Positions 28,934 to 38,307 of a stretch of DNA of 64,000 nt are shown here, in pieces. Each line of letters begins with the position of its first letter. Position 1 is the stretch's first letter. A program made the translations under genes and the position numbers. The notes below the pieces were generated by a model that saw only the letters and a list, made by a program, of their open reading frames with translations, did no database searches and was not told the DNA's origin. This DNA is from Endobacterium cereale (lineage in GTDB: Bacteria; Pseudomonadota; Alphaproteobacteria; Rhizobiales; Rhizobiaceae), in NCBI RefSeq assembly GCF_009617585.1, contig NZ_WIXI01000041.1, positions 169,573 to 233,572 on the forward strand, given 5' to 3'.

Positions 28934-30028
28934 TCACTGTGCAAGGATCGCACCGCCCAGCCGGAAAGGCGCCGAGATCGCTCCGCCAACACCGTTAAGC
29001 ACCAGCGCCCCAGTCCCGGCAACCGGATTGCTGAACCCCTGACGCAGTTGCGGATAAATTGCAGCGAGAGATGCAAATCGATCGTGGTTGGTGCCGTTGA
29101 GTGATGGGATGCTCGAGATATCGACCACTTCAATGTTCTCCTTGACCGCGAGCTCTCGCGTACGTGGATCGTCAATATCGAGAGATCCGGCAGTGGCGGC
29201 TGAGCCGGCAAGGCGTTTTGAAAGTGCCAGCGCAAGATCGTCCTTGGATGCCAGCACGACAATCGGTTTCGAAAGTTTTCCGGTGACGGACAACTGCTTG
29301 CGCAACAGGTCTATATCGATGTCGGGCGCAGCGAGAACCATCTGATCAATAGACCGCACTGCCTTCGTATTTCCAGTCAGCGACAGCTGTCGAACAGATT
29401 CCACGGCAAGCCAAGCCCCCATACTGTGGGCGAGAATGGTTGACCTCACCCCACCTACGGAAAGGTTCGACAGAACCGTGGCCAGGTCGTCCCGGGCAAA
29501 GGCAGCCGAATCCTTGTCGGCGACGTAGCCGGTCACCTCTGCCTGCGAAGGCCAATCGAACAGGATCGCGCGCTCTCCTACCTTGGAGTCCGCCGTCATC
29601 TGTGCAAGCCTGAACAGGGCCTCCTGATGGCTGTAATTGTAGCCATGAACGAATATGCCGGCGTGACCGTAAGCGGGAGACTTTGCGGAACCGCGAGCCA
29701 GGACTACAAACTCCGGCGCCGTCAGTTCCCGCCTTGCAACAACAGCAAAAGTGGTTCGTGGATCTGGCTTGGATGTCGGCCACTCGATCTTAGAAGGGCG
29801 GTGACCTGGGGGGATCGAAACAGTAACTTCCGCATAGCGTAATGTGTCTCCCCTGCCCGCCGTGTACGCGCCTGCTCCGCTGTGATCGGGGACGCGGTCC
29901 GTCGCCACAAGGATAGAAACGGCCGTCGCGGTTGCGACAGGTGTCACAATCGTCAAAGTCTCAGGACCGGGACGGGCACATGAAGTCAGAGTGAGAAGTG
30001 CGATGGAAAGCGTGACTAGGCGGCGCAA
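28934..30028 (-). CDS. DUF900-type alpha/beta hydrolase lipoprotein
   Basis: A 364-residue protein with a lipoprotein signal (lipobox LTSC at residues 14-17). The hydrolase core shows IFVHGYNYSHQEAL, LFDWPSQAEV, ILAHSMGAWLAVE (nucleophile Ser) and MVLAAPDIDIDL, matching DUF900/esterase-like proteins. Likely anchored in the periplasm or outer membrane. Substrate unknown. It appears to head an operon with the RNase H-like gene. Confidence 0.87.
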   Translation of the reverse strand: MRRLVTLSIALLTLTSCARPGPETLTIVTPVATATAVSILVATDRVPDHSGAGAYTAGRGDTLRYAEVTVSIPPGHRPSKIEWPTSKPDPRTTFAVVARRELTAPEFVVLARGSAKSPAYGHAGIFVHGYNYSHQEALFRLAQMTADSKVGERAILFDWPSQAEVTGYVADKDSAAFARDDLATVLSNLSVGGVRSTILAHSMGAWLAVESVRQLSLTGNTKAVRSIDQMVLAAPDIDIDLLRKQLSVTGKLSKPIVVLASKDDLALALSKRLAGSAATAGSLDIDDPRTRELAVKENIEVVDISSIPSLNGTNHDRFASLAAIYPQLRQGFSNPVAGTGALVLNGVGGAISAPFRLGGAILAQ

Positions 30029-30377
30029 CGGAAACGAGCTCGTGATTCTGATGTCAGCAACCTAATGGGAATCAGTTTTTAGGATAGTGGCGAGTTCGTC
30101 ATAATGCTGGCATCTCCACCGCTTTCGCACCCTCGAAACCTCTTGCCGACTCAGACTGGTCATCCTTTCCGAGAAAACGTTGCTCCTTCCAACCTAGATG
30201 AAAACCTGACGACACACGGTTCATTAAAGCTGTCTCATTATTTCGATGTTGTTCCGACACTCTGGTGCCGCTCTAGTCTCATTGATGCACCGGGCTCAAG
30301 GAGGCCCGACACGTGGTCCGGCGAACACCAAAGTTCTTTGGGGTGACGCAACTCAACCTAGATCAAAAAGCACGTCA
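30029..30377. other. Intergenic, probably includes the 3' end of the IS5-type element
   Basis: No supported ORF. The left terminal repeat of the IS5-type element should lie here, but I could not define it. Confidence 0.35.
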
Positions 30378-31141
30378 TTAGGACGCGGGCTCATTAGCTG
30401 AGGCAATCCATATCCTCGTCGCTGCAATCTTGAGGGCGGCGTGATAGTTGTCGGTACGTCGGTCGTGTCGCGTCGCTAGGCCCCGCATGTGCTTGATACG
30501 GTAGAAGAACCGTTCCACGAGATTGCGCTGACGGTAGCCCCAGCGGATGAAGCTGAATGTCTGCTTTCTATTAGCCTTTGCAGGGATATTCGCCCAGCAT
30601 TTGCGTTGCTTGGCAAGGTTACGAATTGCATCGGTGTCGTACGCCTTGTCGGCAAGGATCGTCGCTCCGGGCTGCAGGTCGCTCAACAGCTTTTCACCCA
30701 TGAATGCCTCGGCGGCTTGGCCTGCGGTGAGTTCCAGCCAACGCGGTCTGCCATCTGCATCGACAAGAGCATGATTTTTTGTCGGCAGGCCGCCGCGAGA
30801 ACGGCCCATGCAAGGATCGGCAGAGCCCCCTTTTTAGCGTTGGCACCATGCTGGTGAACGCCAACACAAGAACTGTCGATCATCACGATGTCTCCATCGT
30901 AATGGTGTCCAGAAGACGATCCCAAACCCCGGCATGGCGCCGACGGGAGGACCGATTGTAAAGCGTCGTGCGTGGACCATAACGCTCCTGCACATCTCGC
31001 CAGAACGAACCAGTTCTGAAACGCCAAAGAATGCCGTTGATCACCCGGCGGCCGTCGACACGTTCAATTCCACGGCTATTGTTCGGCAAAAGAGGTGCGA
31101 TGATAGCCCATTCTTCGTCGCTCAGTTCGTGACGGCGCATG
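30378..31141 (-). pseudogene. IS5-family (IS427 group) transposase, disrupted
   Basis: The N-terminal part, MRRHELSDEEWAIIAPLLPN and then WRFRTGSFWRDVQERYG, is followed in a second frame by DGDIVMIDSSCVGVHQHG and in a third by CMGRSRGGLPTKNHALVDAD, ending NLVERFFYRIKHMRGLATR. The last switch lies at an A5G5 run and resembles the normal programmed frameshift of this group. The first switch, near the codons for LLDTIT, looks like a real deletion. The element is therefore probably dead. Confidence 0.8.
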
Positions 31142-31166
31142 GCAATCTCCCTCCACGGAGATTGAT

Positions 31167-31298
31167 GGTGTGGAACGGCCCTTCGAACCGGCATCAAGGA
31201 TGCCTATTGTGGGGACGCCAATCACCACACTTGGTGTGGAACGGCCCTTCGAACCGGCATCAAGGATGCCTATTGTGGGGACGCCAATCACCACACTT
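31167..31298. repeat. Two perfect tandem copies of a 66-bp unit
   Basis: 31167-31232 and 31233-31298 are identical. Each begins GGTGTGGAACGGCCC and ends CCAATCACCACACTT. The junction makes a small hairpin (CCACAC-TT-GGTGTGG). It lies just upstream of the IS1111-type transposase and contains its left inverted repeat. Confidence 0.9.
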
Positions 31299-31314
31299 TT
31301 GAAGGAACCGTTCC

Positions 31315-32346
31315 ATGGAGAAGATTACCACAATCGGTTTTGATTTAGCCAAGTCGATCTTTCAGGTCCATGCCGTAACCGGAGATGGAAAAGTCGCAGT
31401 TCGCCGTTCGTTGAGGCGTTCGCAGGTGCTTGATTTTTTCCGCTCCCTCGAGCCTTGCCTGATCGGTATCGAAGCTTGTGGTACTGCCCACTATTGGGCC
31501 AACGCGATTGGAGAATTCGGTCATACGGTCCGTCTGATGCCGCCTGCCTATGTGAAAGCTTACGTGAAAAGGAATAAAACGGACGCCGCAGACGCAGAGG
31601 CCATATGTGAGGCGGTAACGCGTCCAACAATGCGCTTCGTACCTGTTAAATCCGCAGAAGAACAATCTGCAGGAATGGTTTTGAAGACACGAGAGTTGCT
31701 TGTTCGGCAGCGCAGCCAGATGTCAAATGCCATGCGCTCCCACATGGCCGAACTTGGCATCATTGCCGCAACCGGGATGCCCAGCATCGCCAAGCTCGTT
31801 GTCATAGTACGTGACGAAGAAGATCATCGACTTCCCCCTTCAGCTCGGGCGGCGCTTCTGGAAATGGCTGAGCAAATCGAAATCCTGACCGAGAGGATCG
31901 AAAAGCTCGATTGCAAGATTGTCACCGCAGTGAAGGCTGATGATGCCGCGCGCCGTCTGACAACGATTCCCGGCGTCGGGCCCATCATTGCAGCGACTGT
32001 CCGCGCTTCAGTTCCAGATCCCGCTGGCTTTCGGACCGGGCGTGATTTGGCCGCCTGGATCGGCATTACACCGCGGGCGAACTCTAGTGGAGGAAAAGAG
32101 CGGCTTGGTAAAATATCGAAACGTGGCAACAAGCAGTTGAGGACTTTGTTAGTCGTTGGCGCGACTTCAATCCTGAAGCAGGCCCGAAGAGGCGCGAAAC
32201 TACCAGCCTGGATCGCCTCTGTGCTGGAGCGGAGACCCTATAAGGTCGCTGCGGTAGCGCTGGCTAACAAGATAGCGCGTACAATATGGGCGCTTCTTGT
32301 CAAAGGAGGGACTTATCAGGCTCCAACTATCATGACGAAGGCATAG
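31315..32346 (+). CDS. IS110/IS1111-family transposase
   Basis: A 343-residue DEDD-type transposase. The N-terminal RuvC-like part has TIGFDLAKSIFQVHAV, LIGIEACGTAHYWA and RNKTDAADAEAI; the C-terminal Tnp20 part has TTIPGVGPIIAATV and DLAAWIGITPR, then SKRGNKQLRTLL. It appears intact. Confidence 0.93.
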   Translation: MEKITTIGFDLAKSIFQVHAVTGDGKVAVRRSLRRSQVLDFFRSLEPCLIGIEACGTAHYWANAIGEFGHTVRLMPPAYVKAYVKRNKTDAADAEAICEAVTRPTMRFVPVKSAEEQSAGMVLKTRELLVRQRSQMSNAMRSHMAELGIIAATGMPSIAKLVVIVRDEEDHRLPPSARAALLEMAEQIEILTERIEKLDCKIVTAVKADDAARRLTTIPGVGPIIAATVRASVPDPAGFRTGRDLAAWIGITPRANSSGGKERLGKISKRGNKQLRTLLVVGATSILKQARRGAKLPAWIASVLERRPYKVAAVALANKIARTIWALLVKGGTYQAPTIMTKA

Positions 32347-32590
32347 ACAGAATTCTCGGCGACAGGCGTCGGGATAGCGGCAAGGTACAACAGCGTGATG
32401 AACCAACGGAACGCAACCTCAATATCGATCAGACCGTGTGATTCAGGGCGCCGTGGAGCGCGTGAGATTGATTAGGCGATCGACATTGCGGACTTCATCG
32501 TGGCCAGCGGGCAATACCGCATCAACAGGCCGAACATATGAATGCACCGTCCGATGGTGAACTACGAGGAAAATACCTTGCTAACCGGGC
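32347..32590 (+). ncRNA. Possible bridge RNA region of the IS1111-type element
   Basis: This non-coding stretch between the transposase stop and the right inverted repeat is where IS1111-group elements encode the guide RNA. Location is the only evidence; no fold was computed. Confidence 0.3.
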
Positions 32591-32747
32591 CGTTCCACAT
32601 ATGAATCACACACCGTCAATAAGATGAACCACGTTTATGGGGACACTGCCTAAAGTGATCGAGAGTCAATTTTATTCGGGAGCAACCAGTTTGGCCGAGA
32701 TCAACTGGTGTTAGCCGACCGACTTGTGCGCCGTCAGGCATGCCAGG

Positions 32748-33134
32748 CTACGGTGACTGAGTGGCCATCCACCTCAGCGTTACAACGATTTCCGCATGAT
32801 CGTAGGGCTTTGGGAAAAATACCGTGCGCGCTGGAATACTGCTATCATTGAGCCGAAAGTGCCCCGAGGTGATGATTATCTCGATCGGGGGCCATCGGTC
32901 GCCGATGGCGGCGGCAAGCTTCAATCCATTCATCGAACCGGGTATATCGACATCCGTAAATACAATGGTGATGTCTGTACGCGCCTCGAGGATCTTGATT
33001 GCCTCATCGGCATCCCGCGCTTCGACGGGTTCGAAGCCCGCGTCCTCAACGACATCCATTGCCATCATTCGCAGCAGCGGTTCGTCTTCAACGACGAGAA
33101 CAGCCTGGCGATTGGGCTGCTTCAACTGTCCCAT
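32748..33134 (-). CDS. Single-domain response regulator paired with the HWE kinase
   Basis: A 128-residue receiver with VLVVEDEPLLRMMAMDVV, phospho-acceptor region IVFTDVDIPGS and FPKPYDH. It starts 4 bases after the kinase stop, so the two form an operon and probably a signalling pair. There is no output domain; it may compete with, or feed into, the general stress response phosphorelay. Confidence 0.9.
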   Translation of the reverse strand: MGQLKQPNRQAVLVVEDEPLLRMMAMDVVEDAGFEPVEARDADEAIKILEARTDITIVFTDVDIPGSMNGLKLAAAIGDRWPPIEIIITSGHFRLNDSSIPARTVFFPKPYDHAEIVVTLRWMATQSP

Positions 33135-33138
33135 CGGT

Positions 33139-34572
33139 TTATTCCGTATGCTGTATCTGATGCAGGCCCGCCGTCATCTCGGCTCGAAACCCGTCAGCCT
33201 CATAACTTGTTTCTACTCCACCTGTTCCAATCAACCCCATGCGAATGAGCTTGGAACCGAATCCTTTCTGGGATGGCGGCTTTACGGGGGGGCCGTCGCA
33301 TTCCTTCCAGATAAAGCGAAAGTGTTTTTCCTCTCCAAGATTGTCAACGTGCCAAGAGAGCTTGACCCTGCCTACGTCATTGGACAGAGCGCCATATTTG
33401 ACGGCGTTTGTTGCCAGCTCATGCAGCACTAGCGAAAGCGAGAGCGCGCCTTTGGGCCCAATCTGAATGTCTGGCCCCTCTGCATCCAGTCGCTCGCTCG
33501 GCACAAGGCGTTGCAGCGTCGAGGCGATCAGCGACTTGATGGGCGCAGTCTGCCAATATCGGTCGAACAGAATGTCATGGGCCGAGCTGAGAGCCTGTAT
33601 TCGCTTCTCTAGCGCTTCGACAGGTTCACGGTCCTGCACCGGCCGCAATGTCTGCACAGCGATTGCCTGGACCATGGCCAACGTGTTCTTTAAGCGATGG
33701 CTCATCTCACGGTTGATAACGCCCTGCAGCTGCTCTGTGGTCTTTCGATCGGTAATGTCGGTTGCAGCACCGAACCACTCGGTAACTTCGCCGTCGCCAT
33801 CAAGCACTGGAACCGCACGTGACAGCATGAAGCCTACCGTGCGCTCTTTTCTTCTTACCCGATGCTCGAATTCGAATGGTTTCTTATCAGCGATTGCTTT
33901 GGCAATGACCGCTTCGATCTGAGGCATGTCATCGGGGAGAAGGTATTCGTTTCTCCAGTCGATGCTCGGCTGATCCAGAGGGGTTGATAAGCGTCGCCCG
34001 TCAAGCTGTTGCATCTCCTTCAGATCGGAGCTCATTCGAAAGATCATGTCGTTGGTGGCGGCAGTGAAAGCCCGAAATCGCTGCTCGCTTTCACGCAGTC
34101 GCTGCTGGCCGAGGACCGTTTCCGTCGTTTCGACGACCGTATCGATCATACCCACGATCTTACCGTCGTCGCCTTTAAGCGGGCTGTAGCAGAACGGGAA
34201 ATACGTCTGCTCTTCGTATCCGTGCCGATCGATGAGAAGGGGATAGTTTTCGATAAAGGTGGATTCGCCGGCATAAGCACGTTCTGCGATAGGGCCGATC
34301 AGCGACCACGCTTCTGCCCAGACGTCCCTAAAAGAGCGACCTATTGCAGAGGCTTTGTCGCCAAGAATAGGGACGAAGGCGTCATTATGAATAGTAATGA
34401 GTTCGGGGCCCCAGACGACGGCCTGAGGAAACTGTGACGCCAGCATCATGTCTACGACCGTGCGCAGAGAGATTGGCCATGTTTCAATCGGACCAAGTGA
34501 GGTACGGGACCAATCAAACTCGTCTATAACCTTGGCGGAATTGTTCTGTCCGCCAAATACATAGTCTGCCAT
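33139..34572 (-). CDS. PAS-PAS-HWE histidine kinase
   Basis: A 477-residue soluble kinase. The first PAS-like domain (about 20-150) contains GPIETWPISLRTVVDMML; a second lies at about 165-285. The HWE kinase domain shows MSHRLKNTLAMVQAIAVQTL with the phospho-acceptor His, LVLHELATNAVKYGAL, and a late FRFIWKECDG that supplies the W-x-E of the family. HWE kinases are frequent in Rhizobiales and several control the PhyR-EcfG general stress pathway, which fits the promoter content here. Confidence 0.92.
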   Translation of the reverse strand: MADYVFGGQNNSAKVIDEFDWSRTSLGPIETWPISLRTVVDMMLASQFPQAVVWGPELITIHNDAFVPILGDKASAIGRSFRDVWAEAWSLIGPIAERAYAGESTFIENYPLLIDRHGYEEQTYFPFCYSPLKGDDGKIVGMIDTVVETTETVLGQQRLRESEQRFRAFTAATNDMIFRMSSDLKEMQQLDGRRLSTPLDQPSIDWRNEYLLPDDMPQIEAVIAKAIADKKPFEFEHRVRRKERTVGFMLSRAVPVLDGDGEVTEWFGAATDITDRKTTEQLQGVINREMSHRLKNTLAMVQAIAVQTLRPVQDREPVEALEKRIQALSSAHDILFDRYWQTAPIKSLIASTLQRLVPSERLDAEGPDIQIGPKGALSLSLVLHELATNAVKYGALSNDVGRVKLSWHVDNLGEEKHFRFIWKECDGPPVKPPSQKGFGSKLIRMGLIGTGGVETSYEADGFRAEMTAGLHQIQHTE

Positions 34573-34733
34573 TCCCGCCCAATCTCACCTGCTATGGTAA
34601 CGAGGAGTCTCGCTCAATCTAGGGCGGCAAACGGCGTGTTCAAACCCCGATGCGCGTTTGGTGCTCACGATTGAACGCCTCGACGAGAACTTATAATGCG
34701 CACCATCAGATGGCGGACGAGGCGGAGTTCTTG

Positions 34734-34958
34734 TCAGCGATGGGTCGCATGAGGGTGGATTGTGGCCGGCTTGCTGTAAGCCTGTGCAAGATCATGCGAT
34801 GCGAGATCAACAGTGTTTACGAGCCTTAGATTCTGGCCACTCGCCCACGAGCGCGCATGATCTTCGTGACTGAACTCAATTTCTGTCTTTTCACCGTCTT
34901 CGTAGATGCGAACGACGAACTTTCCATCGATCGGCAGGATTTCAATACTGTTGAGCAT
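34734..34958 (-). CDS. Small GKFxV-family protein, paralogue 1
   Basis: 74 residues: IEILPIDGKFVVRIYEDG then EFSHEDHARSWASGQNLRL. It shares the pattern EI...GKF(V/I)V and EF...ARxxxxxQ with the protein at 43294. GGGAGG precedes the ATG. A small beta-rich soluble protein of unknown function. Confidence 0.6.
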   Translation of the reverse strand: MLNSIEILPIDGKFVVRIYEDGEKTEIEFSHEDHARSWASGQNLRLVNTVDLASHDLAQAYSKPATIHPHATHR

Positions 34959-35260
34959 GTTCTGGCCCTCCCTTACTGCGATTCAAGGCAATGGACGCCA
35001 CAGGCTTTCGAACCTCCATCGAGGCTCGTTGCGATCGGGTTCTTATTCCGCGTCCATGAGGCCCATGTTAGCATGGCTTGCCGATTGGATCTCGGATGGT
35101 CGGAAACCGCACAATTCTTCTGCACAAGCACGAGGGGTGTTGATCTCTCGCCGGAACCTGTCGATGCTAATCCGCTTTAGGCTTGAATACGACTGGCCTT
35201 GACCGGCTAGAAGAAGATGACGCCCGGCCAACGAAAGGCCACCACACTGAGAGCGTTGCG

Positions 35261-35527
35261 ATGCCATTGTTTTACTTCAACACCGTTTCCGACGGGGCCC
35301 TGATCGAGGACTTGGAAGGAACAGAGCTTGATAACGTCGAGCTGGCACGCCAGGAAGCGATTTATGACGCTCGGGCACTCATGAGTGCGGCTATCCTCAC
35401 GTGCAGGGATATATCGGGGAGATCAGTCCAGATCCTAGACGAGCAGAGGGCCGTAGATAACCGTACCGTTTTCCGAGGCGTTAACCAAAGAGAAGTAGTC
35501 AGTGCCGACGGATCGGTAACCCGATAA
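35261..35527 (+). CDS. DUF6894-family protein, copy 1
   Basis: 88 residues: MPLFYFNTVSDGALIEDLEG, then a helix ARQEAIYDARALMSAAI and a C-terminal beta stretch. The same fold pattern (MPxxYFx...DxxGxEx...ARxEA) is seen at 36396 and 47038. The last 29 bases overlap the convergent Crp-like gene. Function unknown. Confidence 0.72.
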   Translation: MPLFYFNTVSDGALIEDLEGTELDNVELARQEAIYDARALMSAAILTCRDISGRSVQILDEQRAVDNRTVFRGVNQREVVSADGSVTR

Positions 35528-36224
35528 GGCGATCGTATTCTCGTTCAGGCAACCCGTAGCAGCCACCAGCGATTTCCTCGAGCTTCTCGCGATCCAGGAT
35601 CCGCAGATTGGCGCGGGTGGCCTTAATCGCTTTCATGCCCTCGATGACATGAAGCTCGTTCGTCACGCCGGAGCGACGAACACCAAGCATCAAAGACAAA
35701 AACTCATGTGTCAGGGGCAGGTCGTCGCCGATAAGCCTGTCGTGGCACATCAACAGCCAGCGGGCGAGACGCTCGTGCATGTTGTATCGGGCGTTAGCGA
35801 GCGCAGAATGGGCAAGCTGCAGTTCCGTGCAGTGCACGTAATTCAACCAAAGGTCATTGACCGCGGGAAACTGTTGCATCGCCTGTTGGAGCACTGGCAC
35901 CGGGACGCTGATACCATGACCAGCAACCTGCATGAAGGTCTTGTTTGGTGTCCGATCCGTCTTGAGGACAATGTGGGTTCCCGCCATGCCTTCAAAGCCG
36001 ACATGCCCGACTTCAACTGCCTCATCGTCTGAGCTCGTTGCGACGACCGACCCAAGACCGCTTTCAATGAACCAGACGTGCGTGGTCGGTACATCTGGGG
36101 CGATGAGTTCGAACCTCAGAGGAAAGTCAGCTGTCTCCATGGACGGCTGTAGCAAGGCAAACGCTTCAGCGCTCAGTGACTTGAGCAGGAGGTTGCGAAC
36201 GGTACTTTGTTCAGGCTGAGACAT
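35499..36224 (-). CDS. Crp/Fnr-family transcription regulator, copy 1
   Basis: 241 residues with an N-terminal cyclic-nucleotide-binding-like domain (FIESGLGSVVATSSDDEAVE, GHVGFEGMAG) and a C-terminal winged HTH (THEFLSLMLGVRRSGVTNEL). No Fnr-type iron-sulphur cysteine cluster is visible. It resembles the regulator at 46184. Probable redox or stress regulator; ligand unknown. Confidence 0.88.
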   Translation of the reverse strand: MSQPEQSTVRNLLLKSLSAEAFALLQPSMETADFPLRFELIAPDVPTTHVWFIESGLGSVVATSSDDEAVEVGHVGFEGMAGTHIVLKTDRTPNKTFMQVAGHGISVPVPVLQQAMQQFPAVNDLWLNYVHCTELQLAHSALANARYNMHERLARWLLMCHDRLIGDDLPLTHEFLSLMLGVRRSGVTNELHVIEGMKAIKATRANLRILDREKLEEIAGGCYGLPEREYDRLIGLPIRRH

Positions 36225-36395
36225 TGCATCCTCCCGCCGGGAAGGAGCCCGCTCTCATACCGTAGGTCCCAACGACGGAGGTAATCACAAGCTTATGCGA
36301 CAGATAAGGCTCGTTCGCCAAGCGCCGACAAAGTTTTGTGCGGTTTTGACATTTCATGGGAGGACGGCGGAAATGTAGACAGAGCCGAGCGCGGG

Positions 36396-36659
36396 TCATG
36401 GCTCTTCAGCATGAGACGCCATCGGAGTGACGATGTGTACGGTGGCAGCGAAAGACAGGATAAGGACCGTAATACCTAGCTCATCGGTCACGTTTATGAT
36501 CCATGCCGACACATCGCTGCCCTCCAGCAGCCGGCCGCGCAGGCGCTCGGCGATCGATTCCACGGCCTCAGCCCTGGCGCCAGCCACATCGGGGTGATCC
36601 GAACCGATGAGATCCGGAAGATCTTGCCCGTCATGTAGATGGAAGAAATATCGAGGCAT
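36396..36659 (-). CDS. DUF6894-family protein, copy 2
   Basis: 87 residues starting MPRYFFHLHDGQDLPDLIGS, with a helix ARAEAVESIAERLRG. AGGAG lies 8 bases before the ATG at 36659. The C-terminal ILSFAATVHIVTP is more hydrophobic than in the other copies. Function unknown. Confidence 0.7.
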   Translation of the reverse strand: MPRYFFHLHDGQDLPDLIGSDHPDVAGARAEAVESIAERLRGRLLEGSDVSAWIINVTDELGITVLILSFAATVHIVTPMASHAEEP

Positions 36660-36699
36660 CGCCTTGCTCCTGCCTGTGGCAAGAGCGCGTAGCATCTCT

Positions 36700-37110
36700 C
36701 AGTCGCCCGCGCCGGAACATGGCGGACGATGCTGTGACTATGCGCCGTGTTTAAGTCGGGATGAAGGCACGGGGTCCATTGCAGCCTCTGGTACCCAAAG
36801 GTCGCCGCTCGCCATCCCCGCCTTTGTGCGATTTCGCACTAAACCTGACGCGCGATCACAAGCCTGTATTGTAGGTCACCTGAGCTGATATGAGGGCTCG
36901 CGATGACCAGCGACCAGCGGCGTGCCTCGCTTCTATAGCTGCTGCGGACTTTCGAGCCTGGATAAGCTGGACGAGCTCGTGCCGCTCTTGTCCAGCTCCA
37001 ATGTCAGCCAATGGGCGGCAAGCTTTCGCGATAGCGATCGCATCTGGTGCTTGGGTGTCGGTGCAAGATGAGCATTGAAAAATGCGGCGGATCAGGGAGG
37101 ATCACCGCCG
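36700..37110. other. Intergenic, nothing convincing
   Basis: Short frames around 36890-37074 have no ribosome site and two conflicting readings. No promoter of the EcfG type was seen. Confidence 0.3.
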
Positions 37111-37123
37111 AGGAGGAATGACA

Positions 37124-37378
37124 ATGAATAGGTCCGAACGTAACCTTTCGGATAACGACAAACGCGTATTGCGGTCACTGCTCGGGCGATATGCCTTGCG
37201 CTATCACCTTGCCGGAGCTGAGAAAGATGACCTTATCGAGAGAACGTTCATGGCGTTGGCGGCGCGGCCGGAAGTTTTCTTTGACAAGCCGGTGGAGCAA
37301 GCGGTGGCCGAGACGATGCACAGCATTGTTGTCGCCGTCGCGCGGGATGGAGAGAGTGCTGAGCGCTATTATCGCTGA
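37124..37378 (+). CDS. Small protein resembling a sigma-region-2 helix (84 aa)
   Basis: AGGAGGA at 37111-37117 gives the best spacing to the ATG at 37124 (a second ATG at 37118 is too close). The sequence LGRYALRYHLAGAEKDDLIE followed by RTFMALAARPE loosely recalls region 2 of ECF sigma factors, but the rest of such a protein is absent. It could be a small regulator or an unrelated helical protein. Confidence 0.55.
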   Translation: MNRSERNLSDNDKRVLRSLLGRYALRYHLAGAEKDDLIERTFMALAARPEVFFDKPVEQAVAETMHSIVVAVARDGESAERYYR

Positions 37379-37463
37379 GGTCCGTTGGCGCGAACACGGG
37401 CGTTGCGGCTTCAAGGATCGTAGATCTTTTTAAATATGTCACCTGCAACGTGGCCGATTAGCG

Positions 37464-37489
37464 GGAACTGTGCGGCACGCTACGGGTTT
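37464..37489 (+). promoter_or_regulatory. EcfG-type promoter for the 37512 gene
   Basis: GGAAC at 37464-37468, 17 bases, GTTT at 37486-37489; 22 bases before the ATG. Confidence 0.72.
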
Positions 37490-37511
37490 GCTTCTGATCA
37501 GGAGGATTTCT

Positions 37512-37802
37512 ATGCAAGACCAAGGCAAAAACAAAGGCGTTATGAGCAGCATTTTGACAGAGCTAGGCGTCCTTCGACCCGAGGGGAGTAGCGACGAAGC
37601 TCTGACAGTCGATCAGCAAGAAATAATCGCTGCTTTCCGGACGGGCCGGATGACTGAAGAGGAGTTCCGGAACCATCTTTCCCAAGACCCCGGTTTGTCA
37701 AATCATCTATCTCAGATCATGCCTGTGACAGGCGGATATGTCGGAAAACCTGAGGATTTCGACAGCATGGAGGTAACAGTCAAAACGACCTCATACCCGT
37801 AG
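37512..37802 (+). CDS. Small stress-type protein (96 aa), intact paralogue of 6878-7096
   Basis: Starts MQDQGKNKGVMSSILTELGV with GGAGGA 5 bases upstream. The middle, TVDQQEIIAAFRTGRMTEEE, resembles the paralogue; this copy has an extra C-terminal stretch ending TVKTTSYP. Soluble and acidic. The EcfG promoter is placed as in the other copy. Function unknown. Confidence 0.65.
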   Translation: MQDQGKNKGVMSSILTELGVLRPEGSSDEALTVDQQEIIAAFRTGRMTEEEFRNHLSQDPGLSNHLSQIMPVTGGYVGKPEDFDSMEVTVKTTSYP

Positions 37803-38016
37803 AATGGTAGCGTTCCATTGTGTTCGAGGTATGCGGACGGAGACAGTCAACAGCGGTCCACGCCTTTGCCGGGGAAAGCCCACGAACTTCCGTACCTCCT
37901 GACGATAACGCCGAAGTCTTCCCCGAATTTGGTCGACCATTCAATCTCATGAAACCGCTCAGACCCAACGGCATGACGGCTCATGTTGAGGTTTACTCAA
38001 ACTGCAGGACCCATCC
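37803..38016. other. Intergenic, nothing convincing
   Basis: No supported feature. Confidence 0.3.
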
Positions 38017-38262
38017 ATGGACATGTATCAGGCGGGAGGCGAGGCGGCGTTCAAAACGCATATCAAACGGATCGAAGAAGCTGCCGTCGACAGTATCTAC
38101 ACTGATCTGAGGCTTCGACGCACGGATGAGTGGACGGAAGTCCTAGTCCAGCATGGAGCGGCATCCAAGTTCGAAAGCGAGGCAAAAAAGCGCTGCAGCT
38201 GGTGGCCGGGAGGCATTTTACCTGAAAGTCGCAAAACCGCGCATTGTCAGCAGTTTATTTAA
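38017..38262 (+). CDS. Doubtful small ORF (81 aa)
   Basis: MDMYQAGGEAAFKTHIKRIE followed by LRRTDEWTEVLVQHGAASKF looks protein-like, but there is no ribosome site or paralogue and the C-terminus is less convincing. May be a remnant. Confidence 0.3.
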   Translation: MDMYQAGGEAAFKTHIKRIEEAAVDSIYTDLRLRRTDEWTEVLVQHGAASKFESEAKKRCSWWPGGILPESRKTAHCQQFI

Positions 38263-38307
38263 CTGGATGCGCCGGTCGGCGGTTCTAATTCGTTCAAGAC
38301 CTTGGTG

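Larger units (their letters stand above)
31233..32605 (+). mobile_element. IS1111/IS110-type element
   Basis: The left repeat TGTGGAACGGCCC (31235-31247) has an exact inverted copy GGGCCGTTCCACA at 32587-32599. Subterminal inverted repeats and about 240 bases of non-coding DNA after the transposase are typical of the IS1111 group, whose guide (bridge) RNA is expected in that 3' region. A second copy of the left end lies at 31169. Exact ends are uncertain. Confidence 0.7.

Noticed and set aside
31167..31298. Direct repeat considered as a CRISPR array
   Set aside because: Only two abutting 66-bp copies without spacers, containing an IS end; no cas genes.
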